64,000 bases of DNA from Cristatella mucedo (Eukaryota; Bryozoa; Phylactolaemata; Cristatellidae): positions 2,031,501 to 2,095,500 of the forward strand of contig WPIO01000025.1 of assembly GCA_009760855.2 (NCBI GenBank). The letters are read 5' to 3'. The notes beneath the pieces are model-generated. The model saw nothing but the letters and a program-made list of their open reading frames with translations, made no database searches and was not told the origin of the DNA. Position numbers and translations under genes: made by a program. This document shows positions 40,201 to 53,300 of this stretch, piece after piece. Position 1 is the first letter of the stretch, and each line of letters begins with the position of its first letter.

Positions 40201-43200
40201 TTGAAGCCGAGGGTTTTATGCCCGCGGTGTGTTCCAAAAAGAAGGTGAGCTCAATAGCTCAAATAATATCTAGACTGGAAATCCAAAGATTTTTAATAGC
40301 TTTCCACTCTAGGCGATAACTTTTTCGTCTATCAGTCTAACGGCAGATTTCCTCAGGCCATTCTGTATTTTCACTTGACTAATTTGTATAGCCACTTCCG
40401 GCCGGTCGCGATTTTTAGGTTTCTCATTTCTGAGTCAAGTGTTGCTGTCTTTCGTACGTAGATATCAGTCACTGGGGCTGGAAATCCAAAGATTAATTTC
40501 ACTGAGAACTGGTCTTGCTTTACGTGGCTTGATTTGACGTTCTTAGGCGTCAAGGGCAGTCATTGTTAGACCACTTCTGTGCCTGTGACTAGCTTCTCAT
40601 GTTAATCCAGCGAGCATGGTGAATTTTTAAATCATCTTACCAACTATGTCTTCGCAAAAATCGATCATCTTCTGCTTGATTGGTTCATGACAAAATAAAG
40701 TTGAAGATCTCATTCGAGTAGTTTCTCAAATCAATTTTAACTGCCCCGCAACTCAACGATGCAAGCTGACAGAGTATTGGAAGGCCGCCGGCCGGCCGCC
40801 CGCCCGCCCGCTACTCGATCAATGCACGTAACTTTCTCTGAACGCTTCAGGTCGTATTTCGTCCATAGCGGAAGCTCAGCATGCGCGACAGGGTGGACTG
40901 CAGTATAAGAGTTTTCTATGCTGTTGCTACGCTACAGTTTGTGGCACAAATCCTAAGGCACAAATCTCAAACTTATATTAGGAAACACTAAAACTGGTTC
41001 GCCGTTTCTTGTGAAGCACCGAATATATCGTGCGCTTCTCATTCTTCTTTTCATAACTTTGAAACTATGGGCTAGTTAATTCTACAGCATCATTTATAGA
41101 GCGGCAGTAGAACCGTAACGGCTATAGTCACCGCTTGCAGTGAGATAAAGGATCACTCGTTGCAGGATTCGAACCAGCCCCAACCTGGGCTTTGATGAGC
41201 GAACAGCTTGAATGTGGGAGTGCATTGCTTGCTGTGAGTACTCATTGGACAGCATGCATTTAGAGTTTCGTTTTTTATTTCATGTAATTGCAAATAACCA
41301 AGAACTTACTCGTTCTAATAGGCCTTTAATCAAGTCAGAGCCAGTTTGTCCGATCTTTTGACTTCTTTTTGCAGAGACATTTTTATTAAGCAGCATCACT
41401 GAGAAAGCAAAGGACTTTGGTGTGAATTGGAACTATTTTACCAAGTCCTTTGGATGTCAAGCACTCAGTGATAAATAGGAGAACAAATTCTAATCTAAAT
41501 CGTTTCACTTCCCAGGTATGCTGCAGATGAATAAATCGTAATTACAGGACTGAGCTACTACTCGATGTTCAGCCTTTGACAATTATTCTACAGCTTACGG
41601 GCAAAGCGTGCAGTTACCTCAAATGCTCGTATTCCTTAGGTCGGATGTCTTTTTAGGCTCGATAAGTATCTGGTAGTTACTGCCATAGCATCCCACGTAC
41701 AAATGCAAAACAGGTGCTCAACAATCTGTGCGCATCGTCGCCGCCATGTTAGACTTACGGGTGCAGCGCTGGGCTCTAAACAACGTTGAAAATACATCTT
41801 CGCCAGCAAAAGAGCTGAAGGTTTATCAACCAGGTGCTAGTCTTGAAAGTATGAGGGAGCTTTGCTAGCTGGCCGTGGACGTCTGTGAGCGTTCTCTTCC
41901 GTACAGCAGCAGAGACAATCACTTCGCTACAGAAAAACGATGTCCTTGTTCACTAAATCGCGGTTCTGGAGATATTAATTTTGAGATTCAGTTTAATAGA
42001 CGGTTTGTACCAGCGCGAGTGCCAATCATATTATGTGCAAAGCAACTCATGCATTTATGTTTCTTAATTGTATCAAAACGGTGTTTTAGGTAGTAGATTT
42101 TCAGGGCTTGAGCACTTACTTTTCAATGCTAGATCACGCTCCGAATACTTCAGTCACTTATTTCAATCATTTTCTTTCGGATATGTCGTCATTCTTTGGA
42201 ATATTTGGTGGCACAACATTTTGAGGATTTGAAACTGTCTGCTAACATTGCCTAATCTGGCTGCTTTCAACGCCCGCACGATGAATGCCAAAACGCTATT
42301 TAAGAGAATATATCACGCAGTTTAATACTATTTTAACTGGCCAACATCTAGAACCGGCGATTGATTTGCGAAAATAAGGCTACAAACCTAAAGAGTGGCC
42401 TCCGAAGAGTCGGTTTCTGGACTGTCAGTGCGAGCCATGCCTGCGTCCTAGCAAAGCGCAAGCAGCTCCTCAATCGCTTGTAGTCAGTCGCAACTCACCG
42501 CTGCCATGTGAGAGGAACTGAAGCAGCCCGGCGCACAGAAGGCCAGCTGTTCCCATCAGCGTTGATAGCATCGCTGCTCTTTTACGGCCAATAAATTGGC
42601 TGGCGTACACCAGCAAGAAGCTAGGAAATTCAGCCAGTGCACTCAGGGCATTGTTGAGATAAATGCCTCCGAATATGTACCCTGCCTGAAGCGATATTCC
42701 ATAGTAGCCCATGTCTGCGGCGAACCTGTTGCCAAAGGTGAGAACATATTTGTCAGTGGTGTCGTGCTCCTATCTATTCTTTAGGTGCACGACGTGAAGG
42801 CGAGTTGCTTGGAACAAAGGAGAAGCTTCTGCAGAATTGTTTACTTCAAATATCTTGAAAGCTTTTTAGTGGACTATTGACTTTAAAATTGCACGATATT
42901 TATCACATGAAAAATGTCTCTTGATGTTCTGCTTAAAATTCGATTAATATTATGGTCTTTAAACGGCTTGCTATTATATGAACCTATTATGTCGGGTCCG
43001 CAGGTGAGGTGCCTGGCGGCGACGCGCCGCAGGACAAGGCGGTGGATGAAGGAGAAAACTAGCCAGAACGTAAGTGCAGGGCAGTAATGAGGACCTCTTT
43101 TAGAATCCACCTGCCAATCATTGTCATCGGCCTCAAAGTGCTTGCTGATGTGTCGCTGTCATTTCGAACTAACAAGGACCTCTTTAAAGAGCAGTTCAAG

Positions 43201-46200
43201 AATAAATGAAAGGAAATATCTGTGCCGTGTTCTTAAAAGCTCTCATACATCGCGACAGAAGAGCCTTAGCGGCTATCACTCATGCTCACAGTGAGCAGTG
43301 AATGCTAACATGCTGTGGGACTCGAAACCACGACCTGCCTTCTCAAAAGCGAACACCTGGCGCCCAAGGCTAAGACCGAGGAGCAAGTGCGCTAGCATTG
43401 CATGCAGAATGCTAACGTTGGTCTGGTCGTCTGGAAAACGTTCGCGCGTTAGTTAGGCCTGCGAGAGCCTACCTAGCTGAATACGGCTGCTAGGCAAGCT
43501 CATCACTAATCACAGAGATTTGACCATGCGCCTCATTTTCGGAAGGTGCTTCAATGGCTACCGCTTGATCGACGAATGCAGAGCAGCCGTCCTGAGCTGC
43601 TACTTCTATGCTGCTCATTACCTCAACTGCCCTCCCGACTCAGCTATACTTCTCACTTTCTCTTTGTAACGTGAAGTGAAGTCTATTGGCTGCCAAATGC
43701 GTACCGAAAGCCGCATAGGCTTCATGTGCGCTACAGAAAACTCTCCTTCATAACGCCCATATAGTCTTCTTTGCGGCTTTGTTTCATGAAAAATGAAGAT
43801 ACATACATTATGTTACTGTGGCTCTCCACCTCTCACAACAGTGAAGGCTATTAATGAACGAATTCTGGACCGACAGGTACTGGAATTAATCGCTGGTACG
43901 AATATTTCGACGGGACAGGGAATGCGAGTTGCCTAGAAAGAGATTAAACACTCTAACGGTGCTATACAAATACCTTTGTATTCTTAATAATATTGCAGCT
44001 TATTTGCGACGAGTAGGACAAGGACGTACGGGCATGGAGCCACGAAACGCTGCGACAACGAGACAATAGAGAGATTTTGCATCAGCATTGTACTAGCGCA
44101 CGTGGCAAATTGTAAGAACATTATCAGCTACATATATCTGCATAAATGCACGCACTCGTTTACCTATACATGAATTGCGCTCAAATACACGTACTTTTTT
44201 TACTCAGTGCGCTTTTATGCAATGGTGTATCCAGGATTGTGATAAACGGGCTTAACCCCCAACATTGAGGGGCTCAGTATGATATTTGAATTTCTTCGAA
44301 ATCGGCTAAGGAGAGCTCTTTAGCTCCGCTAAAAACCCGTAATATTAATTTCTACAGTTATTTAAAACTTTTCACATTAGCTATTCTTTTTAAATCTTGT
44401 AATTACCTACAGCTTATTTTATCATGCGTGTGCACCAGCAACAGTCACGTCCAGCACAAAAAACTTTTCTGCCAAACTGTAGAGAGCCTCGGGCAGTGCG
44501 TGTAGCGTGCACCGCGCGCCAGGCTTCTTCAATCGTGTCTAAGAAAATTACTTATTTAGCTAACCTAAAATAGATTAGGATTCCCTTACAAAAATAATTG
44601 CCACTCCGAACCCTCAGTAAGTTCACCGAAGGTGAACCGCTATAGCAGCATTTCTAGCCCCATCTAAACCATAGTTTTTCAAGCATGATTTTACTTACTA
44701 TTCTATTGCGTATCACTTTGCAGCAAATGTAAAGCGCCTAGAAAGAGATTAAGTTCTCTGAGGGCGCTTTATCAAGTGCAATATTATTATTATTATTATT
44801 CTTGCCCCTGATAGATAACACCTTGAATTTATGCCGACAAAAATATTTTGTAAGCGCAATGCTCGTACTGTCTATTCAATAATTTCATCTGCTAAATTTT
44901 TAAACTGGTCACCCGTCTAATGAAGTGGGCGGGGTGGCAGTACTTTCGCGGAAGGGAGGTGGCTAAAGACCTAACAGTTATGCACCTCATCATTAGGCTC
45001 GGAGCGGTCCACTCTAGCGCTACGAGGAATGACCTGGGTGATTTTGAATATTCCTAGTCACCTCGCTAGAGTTGATACCCGGAGTTTGCCGCTGCTAGAC
45101 AGCCTGCAGCCTGCTAAAGCCATTGTCCACATCCCTCTCGAGAGAGAGACAGCCTGGGCAGCGGCCCGCCTTCGGCACGCTGCCCAGACAAAGGCCCCGT
45201 TAAAGCCATTTCTACTGCCAGAGTGGCTGAAGAACCACTCAGAGCCGGTGTGAGATTCGGAAGACGGCGATTGAATCATGTTCACATTATTTCTGAGCGG
45301 TCTCTCTCCCCGGATATTATCAGCGTGGCAGACAAATAATTACTTCCGTTCTTGGTAGAAAATATTTCGCAAATTTGTGCTACCCCGAAAGCTAACTCTG
45401 ACCAATGATAGCGTTGAGTCTCAAACTGTGACCATCTTTGAAAACTTCCGATATTTGTATGGACGATGTGATCTGCAACTCACTGCTTACTGGCCTACCA
45501 GCATGTGCGATCAGGCGATTGCAGCTGGTGCAAAACTCTGCAGCTAGGCTTGTCTGTCGTGAGCATCGCAGTTGCCACATTACTCCACTTCTCGCCGACC
45601 TGCACTGGCTACCAGTCAAGCAACGGATTGACTTCAAGGTTTTGTCGCTCACTTTTAGGTCCCTTCATTCTATGGCTCCAGCCTATCTGTCAGATATACT
45701 ACCCCTTCAGGCCAAGCATCGTACCACCCGCTTTTCGGAATCCAACAGTCTACAAATACCTCATACAAACCTTAAATCCTTTGGAGACCGTGCATTTAGT
45801 TCATATGCTCTCAAAGCCTGGAACTCCCTCCCGACCTGCATCAGAACATCCCCTGACCTGACCACATTTAAAAGGAACTTAAAAACACACCTATTTAGGA
45901 TTGCATTTAGTGGGTCTCTGTGATTCGTCCTTGATGTGCTTATGCGTGCTGACACTGTGCATGCTGCCACTAACCACATTTGCATGCTGACCCTGTGCAT
46001 GTCACCCCTAACCATGTTATTCATTTCGTTTGTTTTTCAAGCATGATTTTACTTATCATTCAATTGCATTTCACTTTACAGCAAATGTAAAGCGCCTAGA
46101 GAGAGATTTAGTTCTCTGAGGGCTCTTTATCAAGTGAATTATTATTATTATTATCATGAGGCTGCTCAAAAATCTTTCAAATGGCCTTTTTCAAACATTA

Positions 46201-49200
46201 ATTGAAAGCCTGGGAGAGATTCTATGGTCCTTGAAACATATCGCCCAGTCTCCCCTTCTACTTCTACTGTCCGAAATTCTCAAAAATTTTACTACGTAGC
46301 TTTCGGAATACAATTGACAAGAATGGTCAGAAATTGTTCAGTCAAAATTAAAATAAAATACTGGCCAATTTAACAGCCACTCTTGTATAGCGATAGGAGA
46401 AACTTTAAGGATATCTCCAACACTGGCAGTGGTACTGAAGGATCACCGGCCGCAGGATTCGAACCCACGACATCGGGACCGAGGTCGTGAAAAGAAACCA
46501 CTATACCGAGTGTGCTATGACGGCTTAAGTGACAGCCTCCCGTTTTAACTTTGCTCCTCTGTGCAACCGACAATATTCGGCAGCGAAGACGGTAGCGGCT
46601 CTGCTCTGGTCCGATTTATCTAGCAGCTGCGTTTGACACTATTGATTATAATCTCCGACTGGAATAATTATTCAAGTCGGACATTGTCAATAATAATTGA
46701 GAATAGTTGAGAATAATTATTCGTTCTTTCTTGGCTGCCGAAAGTGCCCTTAATCCTCTGTAGATGTTGATGAATACTGCGTTAAGGTTAGTCAACAAAT
46801 CCTAGGGGTTCAGCCATGTGTCTAGTCTGATGAAGGAGCTGCGACGGCTCCCGCACAACGCATGCAGAACAAAAACCCGTATTCTGACTTACATTGCCTG
46901 ACATAGTTTGGCTCCTTCATATCAGGCTGAACTGCAACACCAGTTTCAAACTTCTCACACCGCCAGTGCCTTCGTGGAAAATAAATTAGCCGTTCCATGC
47001 CTACGCTTAAATATGGCTGGAGACAAAAGCTTTTGCTTTTCAGGTCTTATACTTCGGTATTCACGTTTCCAACTATTTCGCGACGTGTTTTCTGCTGCTT
47101 ATATTGGCGCATCTTATGAAGCCATCCTGGGTCACTAATTCCTAGCTACTCACTTCACTAACTGCTCTCCTAACTCAGCTATGCTCACTTTTGCTTCTTT
47201 GCGTGAGATGGTGTTGTTTAGCTATCGTTTTTGCAGCTAAGCCCCTTTAGACTTTTAGAGCACTTTCGAAAACTTTACTGTGCAGCACCCACAAGGTCAT
47301 CATTTTAGCTTTGATGAGTTAGAGACGGGTATGCATTACATTATATTCAAATAAATGTGCATACTAATTGGAGTCTGTAGGTGTGTTTGGAAATATGAAT
47401 TTCTTTCCTCGGTAACACTAGATATGATTTACCCATACGAATAATTATAGCCCATCAAGCAAATAAACTTCTGAGTCGATGCCTAATGCGAGACGCAGTG
47501 GCATGCTGTTTAGACGAATCTAGGAAAATGGTGGACTTGTTGATAAAAATGAATAACTGCTGGTGAGGGCAATCCGTCTAAAAACTTAAAGAACCACCCT
47601 CTAGCATGGAAGCCGCCTCAACATGCTATCAATTCTCCAAAGAGGTAATTTCTGCTAAAATTGGGTTTGAATGGTCGTAATTTTGGTTAGGGAAGCTAAG
47701 CCATACCTCATTTAGTGGAATCTGTGGGTTTTAGCCTTCCTAATCCCCTATCATCCTATCGCTATCCCTATGCTCCCGCTTGTATGTCTGTTTTATGAAA
47801 GTACATGTTTCCTCGCCTCCAAAACTATAAAGGCACGTCTACTTTGACGACATTTAAATGCTATTTTCTGTTTCTAGCTACAAATTTGACACCATTTAAA
47901 GAATTGGTAAACAACACCAAACTATCCTTATTTTGAAAAAACTTTCATTTTGAGTTTTTCACGCTGAAATTTCACGCGTATATGTTTCATCGTTTCACTG
48001 TCTGTCTGGATGTCGGAACCGATCGCTAAGGTGAATGCTACTGAAATCAGACAAAAATTAAATGCTCTAAAATAAATCTTTCCCTTGATGTAATCCTATC
48101 ATCTCCTGCTATACCGAATACTGCACGTCTGACTGCATGCGGATCTTATTCAATCTGCAGTGTCTATCCTCTTCTGAATGCAGGATCGTCTACAAATCTC
48201 GAAACTGAAGACCCTTGTCGCTGATGCTGTCCGCGCAAGAATATCTTCTTCGCCCCTTTTGCTCCATCCTCCTTCCAACCTTTTTTAAGTGATAGAGTGA
48301 ATGCTAAAACCCGACACCAGCCAACGTTTTTTATGAGCTTGGGCATCTGATTTAGTGCCCCCCGTCCAGATGGCCTGCAGTTTACCACAGACATTAAGCA
48401 AGCTATTCCTTCTAAGCTCAAACCTGAGAAGCCATAAAAAAGATCAGGACAACTACTCTCCTGCTGCCGGCTATGGCTAATCCTTTTCAGCGGTCCTGAG
48501 CTGCTACTTCCATGCTACTACCTACCTCAACTGTTCTACTGACTCTGCCATGCTTCCCAGTTTCTCTCTGTCGCGTGAGACGAAGTCTGTTGGCTACTAA
48601 ATGCGTACCGAAAGCCGCTTAGGCTGTGAGTGGGCTATACAAGTGCGCTATACTCTCCTGCGTAACATCCACATGGTCTTGATGACTTTGTGGAGTTACA
48701 GACAGAGATACATTACATTACATTACTGAGTGTAAATTGATTGGCATATTAGGACTATGAGAGATCATACCAGTCTATTCTAGCAAAGGCAAAGTCTAGC
48801 TTATATAAAACAATTACCAAATCACTGATGCACAATCTAAAAGTGTTTATGTCTGCCATATACCACCTCCTCAATTGCTCCCGTGTTAGCTCCTTACCTA
48901 GTGATCCTTGTGCGGGAATTAGCAGATCGCTTCTCTAGCTTATTTTTCAATACTGTAACCGCATACTAACTAGACTCCTCTCTTTCAGTGCAAACCCCAC
49001 ATGACATCTCTTCCTTAATTCCTCGCACCCCCTCATGTCTGCATTCAAGCTTGCCATGAGTATCTCATCCTGAAATTCATCTTCCACTCAAATAAAACTA
49101 CTAGCTCTCTAGACCCTATTTCAGCTGTCCTATTTGCACAATGCATAGATCTGCGATCTGCCACTGCTAACCTTTGGTTTTGCCGAGGCACCTTTCAAAA

Positions 49201-49687
49201 AGGCTATTTTGTGGCCACTTATTAGGAAAGTAACACTAGACCAAAAGGGCTTGAGAAACTTCCGCACAGCCTTTCTACTGCATTCCCGTAAAATACATTC
49301 GAAGGAGTTGTGGCAGACCAACTGAATTTTTATATTGAAACTTCACACCTAGCAAGTAGTTCCCAGTCTGATCTTCAGAGTCAGCTTTGCTTCGGATGTA
49401 CTACAACCTTCTAAGGAACGCAAACTTAAGTAAAATCTCTCTGCTCGATTTTCTTGATCTTTCGGCGGCATTCGATCACAGAGTAGTTTTCGAGAACCTC
49501 TCACCTAGCCTGGACATTGATGGCATGCATTGCAATGGTTTAGGTCATATTGCAGTGGGAGACTTCCAAGCATCGATGACAATGGGCAGCAATCATCCGA
49601 AGGACCACTCAAGTACCGAGTACCCAACGATTCTGTGCTTGGTCCGCTTCTCTTCGCAATTGCATACTCTCCCAGTTATATTACAAA

Positions 49688-49724
<37 letters not shown>

Positions 49725-50249
49725 TTATTTATTTATTTGTTTGTTTGTTTATTTATTTATTTATTTATTTATTTGTATACAATAATTATAATAATAAATC
49801 ATTGTTTAGGGTCTTAAGAGAACTTAATCTCTATCTAGGAACTTCACGCATTCTATCAAAAGCAATGCCCTTGACCTTATTCGTCAAAGGGGCAAGCACC
49901 TTAACCACTAAGCCAAATCAGACACTTGCAAATTAAATCGCCAAGCACAATTTCGTCTTTTACTTTAATGCAGATTACAGACAGGTGATCCCGATCAGCC
50001 TTCCAACAAGTCGAACTCCATCAATTCTATTGTGCTTGCATTCCTGACATTCGCTCTTGGATGGTAGCAAGCTTTCTCAAATTTATTGACAATAAAACTG
50101 AATTGCTAGCAATGGATAAGACTAGCACGACATGGAAATTGTAACGCATAACGCTCAAATTTGGCTCTGTCAGCATATTTCCCATGGCGTCTGCTCGAAA
50201 TATATGCTCCCTCTTTTTAAGTAGTCTCTCACTAGATGACCACATCAGC

Positions 50250-50343
<94 letters not shown>

Positions 50344-53300
50344 ACTTTCAGTGACGTAAGGCTCCGTAAATTTGGGCGTGCTTAGACACGAAGTATGCAT
50401 CAAAGTTTGACCATACATTTGTGACATCCCCTCGCGACTTCTGTAATTTACTGCTCTCAGGTCTACCGGCCTTCGCAATCAAGTGCTTACCATTGCTTCT
50501 AAACTCTGCACCTAGGCTTGTCTGTTGAGGGCGTTGCAATTGCAACATTACACCAATTCTCGGCGATCTTAACCGGCTCTTTATCTAGCAGCATATCAAA
50601 TTCAACGTTTTTCACTTATTTAGGTCCCTTCATAATATGGCTACAGCCTACCTATCAAAAAACCTCAGCAGCAAGGCTAGGCATCGTATCGCCTGATTTT
50701 ACGACTCAAATCATTTAGTTTTGCCTCGAACTAACCTCGAATCTTTTCATACCGTTAGTGCATGTGCTCCCAAAGCCTGAAAATCACTCCCAACTGATAT
50801 CACGACATCTCTGACTTGACGAAAATTAGAAAGAAACTACAAACATCTGTTATTCCTAGCTTTTTCAGGATCGGCGAGATGTTTTTGTGTCCTCATGTGT
50901 GCTGACACATTGCATGCTACCACTAAGCACAATATGAAGGTTGAAACTGTGCTTGCTTTCACTAAGCCTTACGGACACCCTTAATTTGTAGCATCATTAA
51001 AGAGCATAGACAGAGATCAATTTATCCAAGATGCTATAAAATTGTATAAATATTTTGTATTGTGCCACTAGGAGTGATTGCAATTTACCAAACAACCGGA
51101 GGCCTCCGACGGTGTGGCTGAGTGCAGAAAAAGTTGCCTCAGGAGATGAGCAATCCCGCGACCTCTTGCCCTACATATAAGAATTCTCAAAGACTGGGCG
51201 GCCGAATTTTCTTTTTCTATTGCGCTCGATCCAAGGCTTAGAGATTTGCTTGTTAAAGTTTCCTCTCAGTAGCACGAGGCGACTCAACTTTTACTTCCTG
51301 AATCTATGCGTGGTTTTAATTGCACTTGGATTCCGATACACCGTGATAACTGCTATTGTCGGCCACCTGAGACCGCATGAGATGCTCGATTTAAGCTGCT
51401 ATTTCAAGTGACAATAACTCCCTCAAGCTGTCCACTGCAGCGAAGGTTGACATGTTTTAGGAAAATCAGGCATGTGTTGCCGTTAGCAGTGGTAGTTTTC
51501 AGTAAACTAGTAATATCGTAATACGAAATGATTGAAGTTTGCAACCGCTGGTAGTCGAAAAACTTACCCCAACAAGGAATAAACAATATAGCCCTTTTTA
51601 AGTCACTGGCAAAAACGGGTGAGAAAATATCTACAAAGTAACCAGTGAGACTAGGCTGCACAGAAACGACGAAGCCAGAAATCAATAGGAGGCATTATCC
51701 AGGAGCCAAAGTTTGACAATATAACACGCAAAGATGTCTTTCTGCCTCACGCAAGAAAGCTTTTCATTCTGGAAGGCTTAAGGAAGCAAGATTGGTCAAC
51801 CAGCCACAAACTGATGGCATTTTCGATGCCGGCACATGTACAAGCCGGTAACCGCATTCATCTTACTTGCTGTTGCTCTTCTATTCTTTTCTTGCGAATG
51901 GCTAAAAACCGGATCGTCATCCAAACCAAACTGTCGCCCAGCGTTGCATTTTATCTTTCTGTCGAAAAGTTTGAGCTAGAATGATAGGAGAATGAAGCCA
52001 AATTCAAATGCCAAATTATGTTATATTAATTAGAAGAGTAATATTGTGTGTAGCGGCTTCTTTAATTAAATCTACACTTCACACACTCGTAACCGTGCTA
52101 TTCCTACAGACAAGTGCCAAGTACTGGTGAATCTAGCGCCTCGAAACCTGGCAGCGACTCGCACATGCTTCATGTATTTGTATATGCCTCTATGCGAAGG
52201 GTAGCAGATCACATTAGCTATAAGGAGTTCGCATCTCATCAATAAGTTTATGGAGTTAATAAAGGCCAGTTTAATCCATTACTACGGAGAGGCTCATCTG
52301 TACATCACGAGCCATAGACTGCGGCTCACTTTGCCATCCTCAGACCAACTGTCTTACTTGAACTCCAGAGTGGATCTGTCGAATTTAAAACTATCCTTTT
52401 AACTGAGGCGTATATGAATTCTAAACTTAGATTATTTTACGATGTATCTTGTTCCCAACCACTGCACGTCATGGAACCCTTATGATTTAATGTCATGCCA
52501 TAATCCAGCAATCGCTTCGGCATGCACACGTTTCACGATATCTATATATTATTCCGAATAGGATATTGTACAGGAAACGGTGCATTTTATTGTTTTACCT
52601 GAAAACTCAATTAAATTATTTTAAATCATCTGGGCCTATAAGATCTCTGGAATTTCAACCAGTTTATGTAAGGTTGTTTTGGCGAGAAACTATGTCGCAG
52701 CAAAAGCAATTAAGCACATTTTTATCGGTCGGACTATTAAACCTATTGTACATAGAAATGTCATGTTTGATGTGGAGAGATCATTCACGGAAAATGGAGT
52801 GCTTTGTCTCCCATTTACGCTTGAACTCCCTATAAAGCTAGGTTGAACTTGTCAAGTGAAAACTGTGTCTCCTTTCTATTTTGACCTGCTTTAAAATTCC
52901 GTCTTTCTTTAAATAGTTGCGACATGCCAGTCATCTCGACCCAGGATAACCAACGTGCTGAAAAAAGCAGGCTTCCAAATGCATGCTCGACTCGAATGTG
53001 TACTTACCAGAGAAAAATGAGTAGAATCAAACGTATGAGCATGGCCCGATTCGTGACTAACTCCCGAAAGTCGGTTTGCTTTGCTTCGCCGGCAATTTGC
53101 TCGGACGCTTCGAAAAATTCCTTGTCAGGAAAAGCCACTCCGTTTACTGCAGCTGCTTTGTCTATTACTTTTCTGGCCTCGGCACTTCTGCCCATCATCA
53201 AAAGCCACCTCGGTGATTCGGGAATGAACCTTAGCGACAGTGAATGCAAACAAATTCTGGCATGAGCAAAATTCCTAGAATGACTTCCAACTAAATAATA

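Larger units (their letters stand above)
48780..51060 (+). mobile_element. LINE family A-related copy, longest in window, with nested inserts
   Basis: RT pieces from [11 protein letters not shown]-like (49,100) and [11 protein letters not shown] (49,190) through [12 protein letters not shown] (49,330), [14 protein letters not shown] (49,440) and [13 protein letters not shown] (49,640). After an interruption at 49,686-49,928 it resumes at 49,935 ([20 protein letters not shown] is now NADY), continues past a (TC)n array at 50,253-50,337, and ends near 51,055. Many stops. In intron 6 of gene D, antisense. Confidence 0.75.

Noticed and set aside
51404-51685. Minus-strand frame of 93 aa considered as an extra SLC22 exon
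   Set aside because: No SLC22 similarity, and exons 6 and 7 already join in frame across this intron.
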